Counted from the first letter of the stretch, positions 1-6,212 are shown. The stretch is DNA of 6,212 nucleotides from Clostridia bacterium (GCA_900754175.1 CAAEBS010000045.1:1-6212), one strand, 5' to 3'. Notes: generated from the letters alone by a model not told the origin. Program-made: numbers and translations.

Positions 1-2515
1 CTGCGCCTACCAGCTTGCCGGCGTGAGCGCCTGCGGCCACGGCGTCCTTGCCGGCGGTGGCAAGGAAGTTCAGCCGGTCGCCCGCTGTCAGTGCCAGCAC
101 CGCCACGATCTCGGGGTGGGAGGCACGAAGTTCGTCTGCAAGCGTTCTTGCGGCGTCGGGTTGCATATCGTCAAGCTCGCAGGCAACGAGCAGGGTATTT
201 CCGACCTTCACTGCCGAGGCAAGCAGGGAATCCAGCTTGGAGGAAGCAAGCTTTGCGTTCAGCGATTCCACTTCCTTGCGGACGCCACGAAGCTCACCCT
301 GGAGCTGTGCGGCACGCTTTGCCACGTCGGCGGTATTCTGTGCGTGAAGCTCGGCGGCAACGGCAGAGAGCAGGCTCTGCTGTTCGCCGATCAGATCCAG
401 CACAGCCGTACCGGTTGCGGCTTCAATCCGGCGGACGCCGGCGGCTACCGATGCTTCCGACGTGATCCGGAACAGACCGATCCGGGCGGTGTTGTTGATG
501 TGCGTACCGCCGCAGAATTCGGTGGAGAAGTCGCCCATGCGGACGACCCGGACGATCTTTCCGTATTTTTCGCCGAACAGAGCCATAGCGCCAAGCTTTT
601 TGGCTTCTTCCAGCGGCATTTCAATCATGGTGATCGTTTCGCCGGCAAGAATGTGGGCGTTGACGATCTGCTCGACTCTGGCAAGCTCCTCGGAGGTCAG
701 AGCGGCGAAGTGCGTGAAGTCAAAGCGCACGTGGTCGCAGGAAACGTAGGAACCTGCCTGTTCCACGTGATCGCCCAGCACCTGGCGCAGTGCCGCCTGA
801 AGCAGGTGGCAGGCAGAGTGGCTTCTCATAATGCGCACCCGGCGGTCGGCGTCCACCTCCGCCGAAATAGTATCGCCCACCCGGAGGATACCGCTGTTCA
901 GCGTGCAGAGGTGCAGATAGACCCCGTCGGTCTTTTGCGTGTCGGTGACCTGGATATCCACGTCCTTGCCGTGTATCGAGCCGGTGTCGCCCACCTGACC
1001 GCCGCCCTCGCCATAGAAGGGGGTACGGTCCAGAACCAGCGTGAAATCGCCTTCGCTGATCTGCTCCGCATACTCGGCGCCGCCTTCACGGTCCACGATG
1101 ATGGCAAGCACCCGTGCGTCGGAGGCGGTGCGGTCGTAGCCGCAGAATTCGGTCTTGGGCAGGGAGGTCAGCAGCTTGCGGGAACTTTCATCCCAACCGC
1201 CGATGTTGCCCCGTGCGGCTCTTGCCCGTGTTTTCTGCTCCTGCATCAGGCGGTTGAAGGTGTCACGGTCCACCTCCAGTCCCTTTTCTTCCAGAATCTC
1301 GCAGGTAAGGTCAAGCGGGAAGCCGAAGGTGTCGTAGAGCCGGAATGCGTCCTCGCCCGAAATGAGCTTTTGTCCGGCTTTCTGCGCATCGTCGATCATG
1401 CCGCTCAGAATGTTCAGACCGGCGTCAATGGTGGCGTCAAAGCGCTCTTCCTCGTTGCGGATTACCTTGAGGATATAGGCACGCTTGGTGCCAAGCTCGG
1501 GATAAGCGCCGATGTTTTCGCCGATCACCACCTCGCACAGCTCGCACAGGAACGCACGGTCGATGCCGAGCAGCTTGCCGTAGCGGCAGGCACGGCGCAG
1601 GATGCGGCGGAGCACGTAGCCCCGTCCCTCGTTGGAGGGAATCACCCCGTCACAGATCATAAAGGTAGCGCCACGGATGTGGTCGGTGATGACACGGATC
1701 GCCACGTCATCCTTGTGGACCTTTCCGTAGGTTTTGCCGGAAATGGCGCAGACGGTATTGAGGATCTTGCGGACCGAATCCACCTCAAAGAGGTTGTCCA
1801 CGCCCTGCATTACGCAGGCAAGGCGCTCCAGACCCATACCGGTATCGATGTTTTTCTGCTTCAGCTCGGTGTAATTGCCGTTTCCGTCGTTGTTGAACTG
1901 AGAGAATACGTTGTTCCAGATCTCCATATAGCGGTCGCAGTCGCAACCCGGCTTGCAGTCAGGGGAGCCGCACCCGTATTTTTCGCCCCGGTCAAAATAG
2001 ATCTCGGAGCAGGGACCGCAAGGACCGGAACCGTGCTCCCAGAAGTTGTCCGCTTTTCCGAGACGGATGATGCGCTCCTTGGGAACGCCGACCTTGTTTG
2101 CCCAGATGTCAAAGGCTTCCTCGTCGTTTTCATAGATCGAGGGCCACAGGCGGTCTGCGGGGATTTCCAGGCACTGCGTCAGGAATTCCCACGCCCACGG
2201 AATGGCTTCCTCCTTGAAGTAGTCTCCGAAGGAGAAGTTGCCGAGCATTTCAAAATAAGTGCCGTGGCGGGCGGTATGACCGACCCGTTCCAGGTCGGGG
2301 GTACGGATACACTTCTGACAGGTGGTGACACGGCGTCTCGGCGGGATTTCCTCGCCGGTGAAGAATTTCTTCATGGGCGCCATACCGGAGTTGATCAGAA
2401 GAAGCGATTTGTCGTTTATCGGAACCAGCGGGTAGGAGGGAAGCCGGAGGTGTCCCTTGCTCTCAAAGAAGGAGAGGTATTTTTCCCGAAGGTCATTGAG
2501 CGATGTCCACTGCAT
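1..2515 (-). CDS. alaS: Alanyl-tRNA synthetase, C-terminus cut by window edge
   Basis: Cytoplasmic enzyme that charges tRNA-Ala with alanine using ATP and hydrolyses mischarged Ser- and Gly-tRNA-Ala. Read on the minus strand from ATG at 2515-2513, the protein begins MQWTSLNDLREKYLSFFESK and stays open for 838 codons to the window edge. Seen in order: the class II core with NSGMAPMKKFFTG near residue 45, motif 2 around residues 76-96 (TARHGTYFEMLGNFSFGDYF), a Cys-rich insert (CGSPDCKPGCDCD) typical of Firmicute AlaRS, and motif 3 GMGLERL at 226-232. The editing domain opens at DRTPFYGEGGGQ (496-507) and carries the zinc-site pair HSACH (H566, H570) and CGGTH (C668, H672). A linker and the start of the C-Ala/DHHA1 domain follow, ending at GAHAGKLVGA. 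E. coli AlaRS has 876 residues, so about 40 are probably missing. It has its own promoter. No frameshift or lost key residue is visible in the part present. Confidence 0.98.
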   Translation of the reverse strand, partial: MQWTSLNDLREKYLSFFESKGHLRLPSYPLVPINDKSLLLINSGMAPMKKFFTGEEIPPRRRVTTCQKCIRTPDLERVGHTARHGTYFEMLGNFSFGDYFKEEAIPWAWEFLTQCLEIPADRLWPSIYENDEEAFDIWANKVGVPKERIIRLGKADNFWEHGSGPCGPCSEIYFDRGEKYGCGSPDCKPGCDCDRYMEIWNNVFSQFNNDGNGNYTELKQKNIDTGMGLERLACVMQGVDNLFEVDSVRKILNTVCAISGKTYGKVHKDDVAIRVITDHIRGATFMICDGVIPSNEGRGYVLRRILRRACRYGKLLGIDRAFLCELCEVVIGENIGAYPELGTKRAYILKVIRNEEERFDATIDAGLNILSGMIDDAQKAGQKLISGEDAFRLYDTFGFPLDLTCEILEEKGLEVDRDTFNRLMQEQKTRARAARGNIGGWDESSRKLLTSLPKTEFCGYDRTASDARVLAIIVDREGGAEYAEQISEGDFTLVLDRTPFYGEGGGQVGDTGSIHGKDVDIQVTDTQKTDGVYLHLCTLNSGILRVGDTISAEVDADRRVRIMRSHSACHLLQAALRQVLGDHVEQAGSYVSCDHVRFDFTHFAALTSEELARVEQIVNAHILAGETITMIEMPLEEAKKLGAMALFGEKYGKIVRVVRMGDFSTEFCGGTHINNTARIGLFRITSEASVAAGVRRIEAATGTAVLDLIGEQQSLLSAVAAELHAQNTADVAKRAAQLQGELRGVRKEVESLNAKLASSKLDSLLASAVKVGNTLLVACELDDMQPDAARTLADELRASHPEIVAVLALTAGDRLNFLATAGKDAVAAGAHAGKLVGA

Positions 2516-2524
2516 GGTGTTATG

Positions 2525-2532
2525 CCTTTCTT
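2525..2532 (-). promoter_or_regulatory. Ribosome binding site of alaS
   Basis: On the minus strand AAGAAAGG lies 9 bases before the ATG at 2515. It is a weaker match to AGGAGG than the sites of the other three genes here. It still supports this start, which is also where similarity to AlaRS N-termini begins (MQWTSLNDLR). Confidence 0.65.
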
Positions 2533-2553
2533 GTTAAAAATAGATATCATCTT

Positions 2554-2582
2554 ATTATATCACCGGAAAGGTCGGCTGTCAA
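2554..2582 (-). promoter_or_regulatory. Sigma-A promoter of alaS, perfect consensus
   Basis: Read on the minus strand, TTGACA (2582-2577) is followed by exactly 17 bases and TATAAT (2559-2554). A TG one base before the -10 box makes it an extended -10 promoter as well. The expected transcription start is near 2547, giving a leader of about 32 bases. That is far too short for the T-box riboswitch that controls many aminoacyl-tRNA synthetase genes in Firmicutes, so alaS looks strongly and constitutively expressed here. The rest of the 121-base gap between the pantothenate kinase gene and alaS holds only short direct repeats. I see no clear terminator in it, so some alaS transcription could also be read-through from upstream. 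Confidence 0.9.
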
Positions 2583-2636
2583 GCAAAAGCTTTACAGATT
2601 TTCGGCTTTTCGGTGTTTTTTGCGGATTATCCCGGC

Positions 2637-3482
2637 TCAGTTGTCGCCGTCGCAGAGCGCCGCACCGATCACAGTGGCGAACTGCGCCTGCTCCGGAATC
2701 AAAAAACGCACGCCGAAGCTGGAGGCAAGTCCCTCAAAGACCCGTGTGATGGCACGGATGGTGGTGAGGTTTCCGGTCAGAACCACGGTTTTGGTATCAA
2801 AATTCCGGGCGGCAAATACCGAAAGCATGGCGATCGTCTCGCCGATCATGTTGGCAATGCCGAGCGCAATGTCGTTTTTGTTGGCGATGTCCGACAGCTT
2901 GCCGAAGTTGGAGGCGGTGATCTCCTCATTGATCTGAAAGCTCTTGTCTCCCGAAATATCCTTGATGCGCAGGTCGATGTTGTCCAGGTTGCCGCCCTCG
3001 GAGAGCTGCTCAAAGTGGTTGATGTCGTCCACGCCGATCATCTTCCGGGAAAGTCCCAGCAACGTGCCGCCGCCCACGCCCGTGCCGCCAAGGTATTCGG
3101 TCACGGTCGAGTTTCCGCTTTTCTTTGCGTGGATCAGAGCCGTTCCGGTACCCATGCTCACGACGATTGCTTCGTCCAGAGCGGAGAGATACAGCCCGCC
3201 AAGCCCCACGCTTTTGAACTCCGATACCTTTTCGCACTTCAGAGAATAGATCGGCTTGTCAATGAAAGAGGAGCCTACGCCGGTCATCAGCACCCGGTCG
3301 ATGTCCGAAAGCGCAAGGTCGTTTTCCATGGTGAATTTCCCGAAGGCACCGTAAACCGAGGTCACGGCGTCGGTTGCACGGACGAAAAGAGGGGCGATCA
3401 GCCGGCTTTGGCTCCCGTCCGACCGGAAGCCTACAATTTTTGTGGTACTTCCGCCCACGTCGATGCCGATGACAGTTCTCAT
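2637..3482 (-). CDS. coaW: Type II pantothenate kinase
   Basis: Phosphorylates pantothenate with ATP to 4'-phosphopantothenate, the first step of coenzyme A synthesis, in the cytoplasm. The 281-residue protein starts MRTVIGIDVGGSTTKIVGF, with the ASKHA-fold phosphate-1 loop DVGGST at residues 8-13. E88 in the stretch SEFKSVGLGG aligns by eye with the catalytic Glu of Staphylococcus aureus CoaW (VEFDAASQG). Further type II signatures are MGTGTAL at 110-116, GGTGVGGGTLLGL at 132-144, and the later GNLDNIDLRIKDI and ITASNFG segments. The length is close to S. aureus CoaW (about 267). An ATG 60 bases upstream (3542) is in frame but lies inside the -35 box and has no ribosome site; the start at 3482 has a strong one and begins directly at the fold. 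Staphylococcal type II enzymes are known to resist CoA feedback; whether this one does cannot be read from sequence. It is divergent from the HAD phosphatase gene. Confidence 0.93.
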   Translation of the reverse strand: MRTVIGIDVGGSTTKIVGFRSDGSQSRLIAPLFVRATDAVTSVYGAFGKFTMENDLALSDIDRVLMTGVGSSFIDKPIYSLKCEKVSEFKSVGLGGLYLSALDEAIVVSMGTGTALIHAKKSGNSTVTEYLGGTGVGGGTLLGLSRKMIGVDDINHFEQLSEGGNLDNIDLRIKDISGDKSFQINEEITASNFGKLSDIANKNDIALGIANMIGETIAMLSVFAARNFDTKTVVLTGNLTTIRAITRVFEGLASSFGVRFLIPEQAQFATVIGAALCDGDN

Positions 3483-3487
3483 AAAAT

Positions 3488-3493
3488 TCCTCC
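3488..3493 (-). promoter_or_regulatory. Ribosome binding site of the pantothenate kinase gene
   Basis: GGAGGA on the minus strand, about 5-6 bases before the ATG at 3482. This site decides the start codon against the in-frame ATG at 3542, which would add 20 residues unlike the family (MIFLQEGDIIKLYFLHRRNF) and lies in the promoter. Confidence 0.88.
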
Positions 3494-3503
3494 GATGTAA
3501 AAA

Positions 3504-3520
3504 ATATAATTTAATTATAT
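3504..3520 (-). repeat. 17-bp perfect palindrome over the pantothenate kinase -10 box
   Basis: ATATAATT-T-AATTATAT is a perfect inverted repeat with 8-base arms around one central base. It covers the whole -10 hexamer (3514-3519) and the expected transcription start of the minus-strand promoter. A dimeric repressor site at this position would block initiation. Because the arms are pure A/T and contain the -10 box itself, chance symmetry is a real alternative. Confidence 0.45.
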
Positions 3521-3542
3521 CACCTTCTTGCAAAAAAATCAA
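3514..3542 (-). promoter_or_regulatory. Sigma-A promoter of the pantothenate kinase gene
   Basis: On the minus strand TTGATT (3542-3537) is followed by 17 bases and TATAAT (3519-3514), with an extended -10 TG one base upstream. The expected start of transcription is near 3507, giving a leader of about 24 bases that holds the ribosome site. The 11-base block GGTGATATAAT is identical to the one in the alaS promoter. This promoter interlocks with the plus-strand promoter at 3528-3556. Confidence 0.85.
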
Positions 3543-3556
3543 TGGTATGCTATAAT
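3528..3556 (+). promoter_or_regulatory. Sigma-A promoter of the HAD phosphatase-rqcH operon
   Basis: TTGCAA (3528-3533), a 17-base spacer and TATAAT (3551-3556), with TG at 3548-3549 forming an extended -10. Transcription should start near 3563, leaving about 32 untranslated bases before the ATG at 3595. Its -35 box lies in the spacer of the opposing promoter, and the opposing -35 box lies in this spacer, so the two sites share bases 3528-3542. Confidence 0.82.
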
Positions 3557-3583
3557 TATGCTGTTAATATTTTTACAGACGAC

Positions 3584-3590
3584 AGGAGAG
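3584..3590 (+). promoter_or_regulatory. Ribosome binding site of the HAD phosphatase gene
   Basis: AGGAGAG, with its AGGAG core (3584-3588) ending 6 bases before the ATG at 3595. It supports that start over internal Met codons. Confidence 0.85.
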
Positions 3591-3594
3591 CGCT

Positions 3595-4416
3595 ATGGAA
3601 TTTCAAAATCCGGACACCGGAATTCTTTCGGAAAAGAAGCTTTTTATTTTTGATATGGACGGCACCATCTATCTCGGCGGCAAGCCCTTTGATTTTGCCA
3701 TCCGCTATATCCGGCACCTGCGGGAGTCGGGCAGACGGGTCCTGTTTTTCACCAACAACGCCTCGCACACCACGCCTTTTTATCAGAAAAAGCTGGCAAG
3801 GCTCGGTTTTGAGCCGGGAGCGGACGAGATCATGACCTCGGGCGACGTGACGCTGGAGTTTCTGCGCCGTTACCGTGCGGGCAAGTCGGTTTACCTTGTG
3901 GCAACCGACGAGCTGGTGGAGGAATATCGCTCCAAGGGGATCCGGCTGTTGCGTGGCGACGAGGAGAGGGCGGACATCGTAATTACCAGTTTTGACACCT
4001 CGCTGACCTATGAAAAGCTGGACAATGCCTGCCGGCTGATCCGGGGCGGGGCAGAGTACCTTTCCACCCACCCCGACATGAACTGCCCCACCGAGACCGG
4101 GTTCATTCCCGACAGCGGCGCCATTGCCGCCTTTGTCACGGCGTCCACCGGGAAGGTGCCGACCTATTTCGGCAAGCCCTACCGGGAGACGGTGGAGATG
4201 ATCGGGGAGGCGACCGGTTTTCAGAACGGGGAGATGTGCATTTTCGGCGACCGGCTGTATACCGACATTGCGCTTGGCAAGCGCTTTGGCGTAACGGCGG
4301 TTCTGGTGCTTTCGGGCGAGACACAGCCTGCCGACGTGGATGCGGCGGCGCCTGCCGACAAGCCGGATTTCGTATTCGGATCGCTGGATGACGTGGATCG
4401 TGTGATGTTCGGCTGA
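3595..4416 (+). CDS. HAD-IIA family phosphatase, NagD/PNPPase-like
   Basis: A 273-residue soluble haloacid dehalogenase-superfamily phosphatase of subclass IIA (NagD, AraL, p-nitrophenylphosphatase type). Motif I is FDMDGT with the nucleophile D20 and general acid/base D22. Motif II is FFTNNAS with T53. The lysine of motif III is K194 in FGKPYRE. Motif IV is GDRLYTD with D219 and D224 for magnesium. The region between motifs II and III (about residues 80-190) is the expected size of a C2A cap, which sets substrate choice. The STHPDMNCPTETGFIPDSGA segment at 157-176 is typical of the subclass. All catalytic residues are present, so it should be active. The substrate cannot be named: relatives act on nucleotides, sugar phosphates, glycerol phosphate or pyridoxal phosphate. 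It is first in an operon with rqcH, 22 bases apart, and divergent from pantothenate kinase. It has a slightly long N-terminus (19 residues before D20). Confidence 0.94.
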   Translation: MEFQNPDTGILSEKKLFIFDMDGTIYLGGKPFDFAIRYIRHLRESGRRVLFFTNNASHTTPFYQKKLARLGFEPGADEIMTSGDVTLEFLRRYRAGKSVYLVATDELVEEYRSKGIRLLRGDEERADIVITSFDTSLTYEKLDNACRLIRGGAEYLSTHPDMNCPTETGFIPDSGAIAAFVTASTGKVPTYFGKPYRETVEMIGEATGFQNGEMCIFGDRLYTDIALGKRFGVTAVLVLSGETQPADVDAAAPADKPDFVFGSLDDVDRVMFG

Positions 4417-4424
4417 GCCGACAC

Positions 4425-4432
4425 AGGAGGAG
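4425..4432 (+). promoter_or_regulatory. Ribosome binding site of rqcH
   Basis: AGGAGGAG, with its AGGAGG core ending 8 bases before the ATG at 4439. It sits in the 22-base gap after the HAD phosphatase stop codon (4414-4416). The gap has no room for a terminator or promoter, so the two genes are read as one operon. Confidence 0.9.
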
Positions 4433-4438
4433 ATTTTT

Positions 4439-6199
4439 ATGGCATTTGATGCCGGTATGCTTTCGTGCGTGCTGAGCGAGCTTCGCCGCACGGCGCTGGG
4501 CGCCAGAATTGAAAAAGTCTATCAGCCGGAGCGGGACGAGATCATTCTCGCCATGCGGAGCTACGAGGGCGGCAAGCGTCTGCTGATCAACGCCGGCTCC
4601 AACAATCCCCGCATCGGTTTTACCGGAGTGCAGAAGGAAAATCCGCAGAACCCGCCCATGTTCTGTATGCTGCTCCGGAAGTATTTGCAGGGGGCAAAGC
4701 TGAGCGAGATTTCACAGGCGGACTTTGACCGTGTCGCCTACCTCGGCTTTGACACCCGGGATGAAATGGGATTTGAGTGCCGGCGGTATCTGATCGCCGA
4801 GCTGATGGGAAAATACAGCAATCTGATCTTTGCAGACGGCGACCGGAAGATCATTACCGCTATGCGCACCTCGGATTTTTCGCTGGACAGTCTGCGGCAG
4901 TTGGTGCCGGGAATGGTCTATGCGCTTCCGCCGGCGCAGGACAAAAAGAACCCTCTGCATATCGGAGAGGAGGATTTCCGGACATTCTGGCAGTCCTCGC
5001 CCGCCGACAAGCCGGGGGACAAGTGGCTGGTGTCGGGCTTTTGCGGTATTGCGCCTGTGGTGGCACGGGAAATCATTTTCCGGGCGACCGGATGGACCGA
5101 CACGCCGATCAGCGCCTGCCGTGGCGCCGCCCTCTGGCAGGAGTTCCAGGCGGTGACGGAGCGCATCCGGCAGGAGAATTTTGAGCCGTGCATGATCCTG
5201 CGGAACGACCGACCGGTGGAGTATTCTTTTCTGCCGCTTACCCAGTACGGCGATTGCGAATGTCGGCGTTTTGAAAGCGCCGGGGCGATGCTGGACAGCT
5301 TTTTTGAGAGCCGGGACCGGGAGGTGCGGGTGCACCAGCGTGCGGCGGACATTCTGCGGCTTCTCACCAATGCGGAGGCAAGGATCCGGAAAAAGGGAGA
5401 GCTTCAGCGGGAAGAGCTTAAGGCGTGTGAAATGGGGGCAGAGTACAAGAAGTACGGCGACCTGATCACCGCCAATCTGTATCGCCTTTCCCGTGGGGAG
5501 AGGGTAGCGGAGTTTGACGACTACGAGAATATGCGGGAGGATGGCAGTTTTGCCAAGATCCGGGTGGAGATGGATCCACGGCTCACGCCTGCCGCCAATG
5601 CGCAGAGATACTACAAAAAGTATGCGAAGACCAAGAGCGCAAAGGTGGAGCTTGCGCACCAGATAGCGCTTGGGGAAGAGGAGCTTGCGTACATCGACTC
5701 GGTTTCCGAGGCGCTGACCCGGGCGGAATCGCCGACCGATCTGAATGAGATCCGGGACGAGTTGTACCGGAGCGGCTATGCTTCCAGAATGAAAGCCTAC
5801 GTTTCGCACAAGGCGCACACCCCGGAGATCATGCAGTTCCTTACGCCCGACGGAATGAAGGTCCTGTGCGGAAAAAACAACGTGCAGAACGAATATATCA
5901 CGCACCGACTGGCGCAGAAAGGGGACTATTGGTTCCACGCCAAGCAGGTGCCCGGTTCTCACGTGGTGCTGGTGACCGCCGGTCGGGAGCCTACCGATCG
6001 GGATTTCACGACCGCCGCAGAGATCGCCGCCTACTATTCCAAGGCGGAGGGCGCCAACATTCCGGTGGATTACACCCTGGCGGGGAAAGTGAAAAAAGTG
6101 GCGGGCGGAAAGCCTGGCTTCGTGATCTATCATACCAACTGGACCGCATACGTTACGCCGGACGCTGAAAAAATAGCGTCTTTGAGAAAGGTAAAGTAG
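4439..6199 (+). CDS. rqcH: RqcH, ribosome-associated quality control factor (NFACT/FbpA family)
   Basis: Bacterial homologue of eukaryotic Rqc2/NEMF. It binds 50S subunits carrying stalled peptidyl-tRNA, recruits tRNA-Ala and drives C-terminal alanine tailing that marks the chain for proteolysis. Older annotations call it fibronectin-binding protein A. The 586 residues are close to the B. subtilis protein (about 570). The NFACT-N domain starts MAFDAGMLSCVLSELRRTAL, with KVYQPERDEIIL at 26-37 and NPPMFCMLLRKYLQGAKL at 71-88. D97-R98, the pair needed for tRNA handling in B. subtilis RqcH, is present at the same numbering, followed by E121-L122-M123. A charged helical, probably coiled-coil middle spans about 290-435, including the family signature LTPAANAQRYYKKY at 382-395. 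The NFACT-R domain follows at about 465-560, with GKNNVQNEYITHRLA at 478-492 and DYWFHAKQVPGSHVVL at 496-511. There is no signal peptide or membrane segment, consistent with a cytoplasmic role. Second gene of the operon; stop TAG at 6197-6199. Confidence 0.96.
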   Translation: MAFDAGMLSCVLSELRRTALGARIEKVYQPERDEIILAMRSYEGGKRLLINAGSNNPRIGFTGVQKENPQNPPMFCMLLRKYLQGAKLSEISQADFDRVAYLGFDTRDEMGFECRRYLIAELMGKYSNLIFADGDRKIITAMRTSDFSLDSLRQLVPGMVYALPPAQDKKNPLHIGEEDFRTFWQSSPADKPGDKWLVSGFCGIAPVVAREIIFRATGWTDTPISACRGAALWQEFQAVTERIRQENFEPCMILRNDRPVEYSFLPLTQYGDCECRRFESAGAMLDSFFESRDREVRVHQRAADILRLLTNAEARIRKKGELQREELKACEMGAEYKKYGDLITANLYRLSRGERVAEFDDYENMREDGSFAKIRVEMDPRLTPAANAQRYYKKYAKTKSAKVELAHQIALGEEELAYIDSVSEALTRAESPTDLNEIRDELYRSGYASRMKAYVSHKAHTPEIMQFLTPDGMKVLCGKNNVQNEYITHRLAQKGDYWFHAKQVPGSHVVLVTAGREPTDRDFTTAAEIAAYYSKAEGANIPVDYTLAGKVKKVAGGKPGFVIYHTNWTAYVTPDAEKIASLRKVK

Positions 6200-6212
6200 T
6201 GGGGGAAGTGCC

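Noticed and set aside
826..840. Editing-site motif HSACH in AlaRS differing from HTATH of E. coli
   Set aside because: The metal-binding His pair is intact and, from recall, Ser and Cys at the variable positions occur in Clostridia AlaRS, so loss of editing is not supported.
2585..2636. Possible terminator between the pantothenate kinase gene and alaS
   Set aside because: The T-rich stretch and the repeated TTTTCGG (2599-2605 and 2607-2613) are direct, not inverted, repeats. AAAGCTTT is only an 8-base palindrome, and no stable stem followed by a U-run in the minus-strand direction was found.
23..2749. 908-codon open frame on the plus strand
   Set aside because: It is the codon-aligned antisense of alaS. 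Its translation has no recognisable domain and is rich in His, Gly and Val as expected from antisense of Met/Ala/Asp-rich coding, while the minus strand encodes a clear AlaRS.
2613..3500. 295-codon plus-strand frame over the pantothenate kinase gene
   Set aside because: Codon-aligned antisense shadow without family features; the minus strand reads as a complete type II pantothenate kinase with promoter and ribosome site.
3483..3542. 20-residue N-terminal extension of the pantothenate kinase from an ATG at 3542
   Set aside because: That ATG overlaps the -35 box and has no ribosome site, and the extension is unlike the family; the 3482 start has GGAGGA at good spacing.
3556..4491. 311-codon minus-strand frame opposite the HAD phosphatase gene
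   Set aside because: Codon-aligned antisense shadow with no domain; the plus strand has all four HAD motifs.
4712..6133. 473-codon minus-strand frame opposite rqcH
   Set aside because: Codon-aligned antisense shadow. It ends exactly where rqcH has its TCA codon (Ser92), showing that codon choice alone sets its limits.
1..6212. Mobile elements, CRISPR, prophage or defence system
   Set aside because: No transposase, integrase, regular repeat-spacer pattern or terminal inverted repeat was seen; all four genes are core-type with similar base composition.

Overview
This 6.2 kb window is a compact, GC-rich piece of bacterial chromosome carrying four housekeeping-type genes. The gene content points to an anaerobic Firmicute of the class Clostridia. 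It combines a Clostridia-style alanyl-tRNA synthetase with a Cys-rich insert, a type II pantothenate kinase, a NagD-like HAD phosphatase and an RqcH (NFACT/FbpA) protein. Promoters look like strong sigma-A sites and ribosome binding sites are purine-rich AGGAGG types. The class is inferred from protein character and not from any database search.

Layout: positions 1-2515 hold alaS on the minus strand; its C-terminal end runs off the left edge. Positions 2516-2636 are an intergenic gap with a perfect-consensus promoter for alaS. Positions 2637-3482 hold a type II pantothenate kinase (coaW-like), also on the minus strand. Positions 3483-3594 are a divergent control region in which two sigma-A promoters overlap back to back. 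Positions 3595-4416 hold a HAD-IIA phosphatase on the plus strand. After 22 bases comes rqcH (4439-6199), almost certainly in the same transcript. The last 13 bases hold nothing identifiable.

How the parts fit: the left side makes alanyl-tRNA (AlaRS) and starts coenzyme A synthesis (PanK). The right side makes a small-molecule phosphatase and RqcH, the factor that adds alanine tails to nascent chains on split, stalled 50S subunits. AlaRS makes the alanyl-tRNA that RqcH consumes, so the two are biochemically linked although transcribed in opposite directions. The pantothenate kinase and the HAD phosphatase share a control region whose two promoters cannot easily be occupied together.

No mobile element, CRISPR array, tRNA, rRNA, riboswitch or convincing terminator was seen. 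I found no clearly new system. The most interesting points are the interlocked divergent promoters, the palindrome over the pantothenate kinase promoter and the AlaRS/RqcH neighbourhood.
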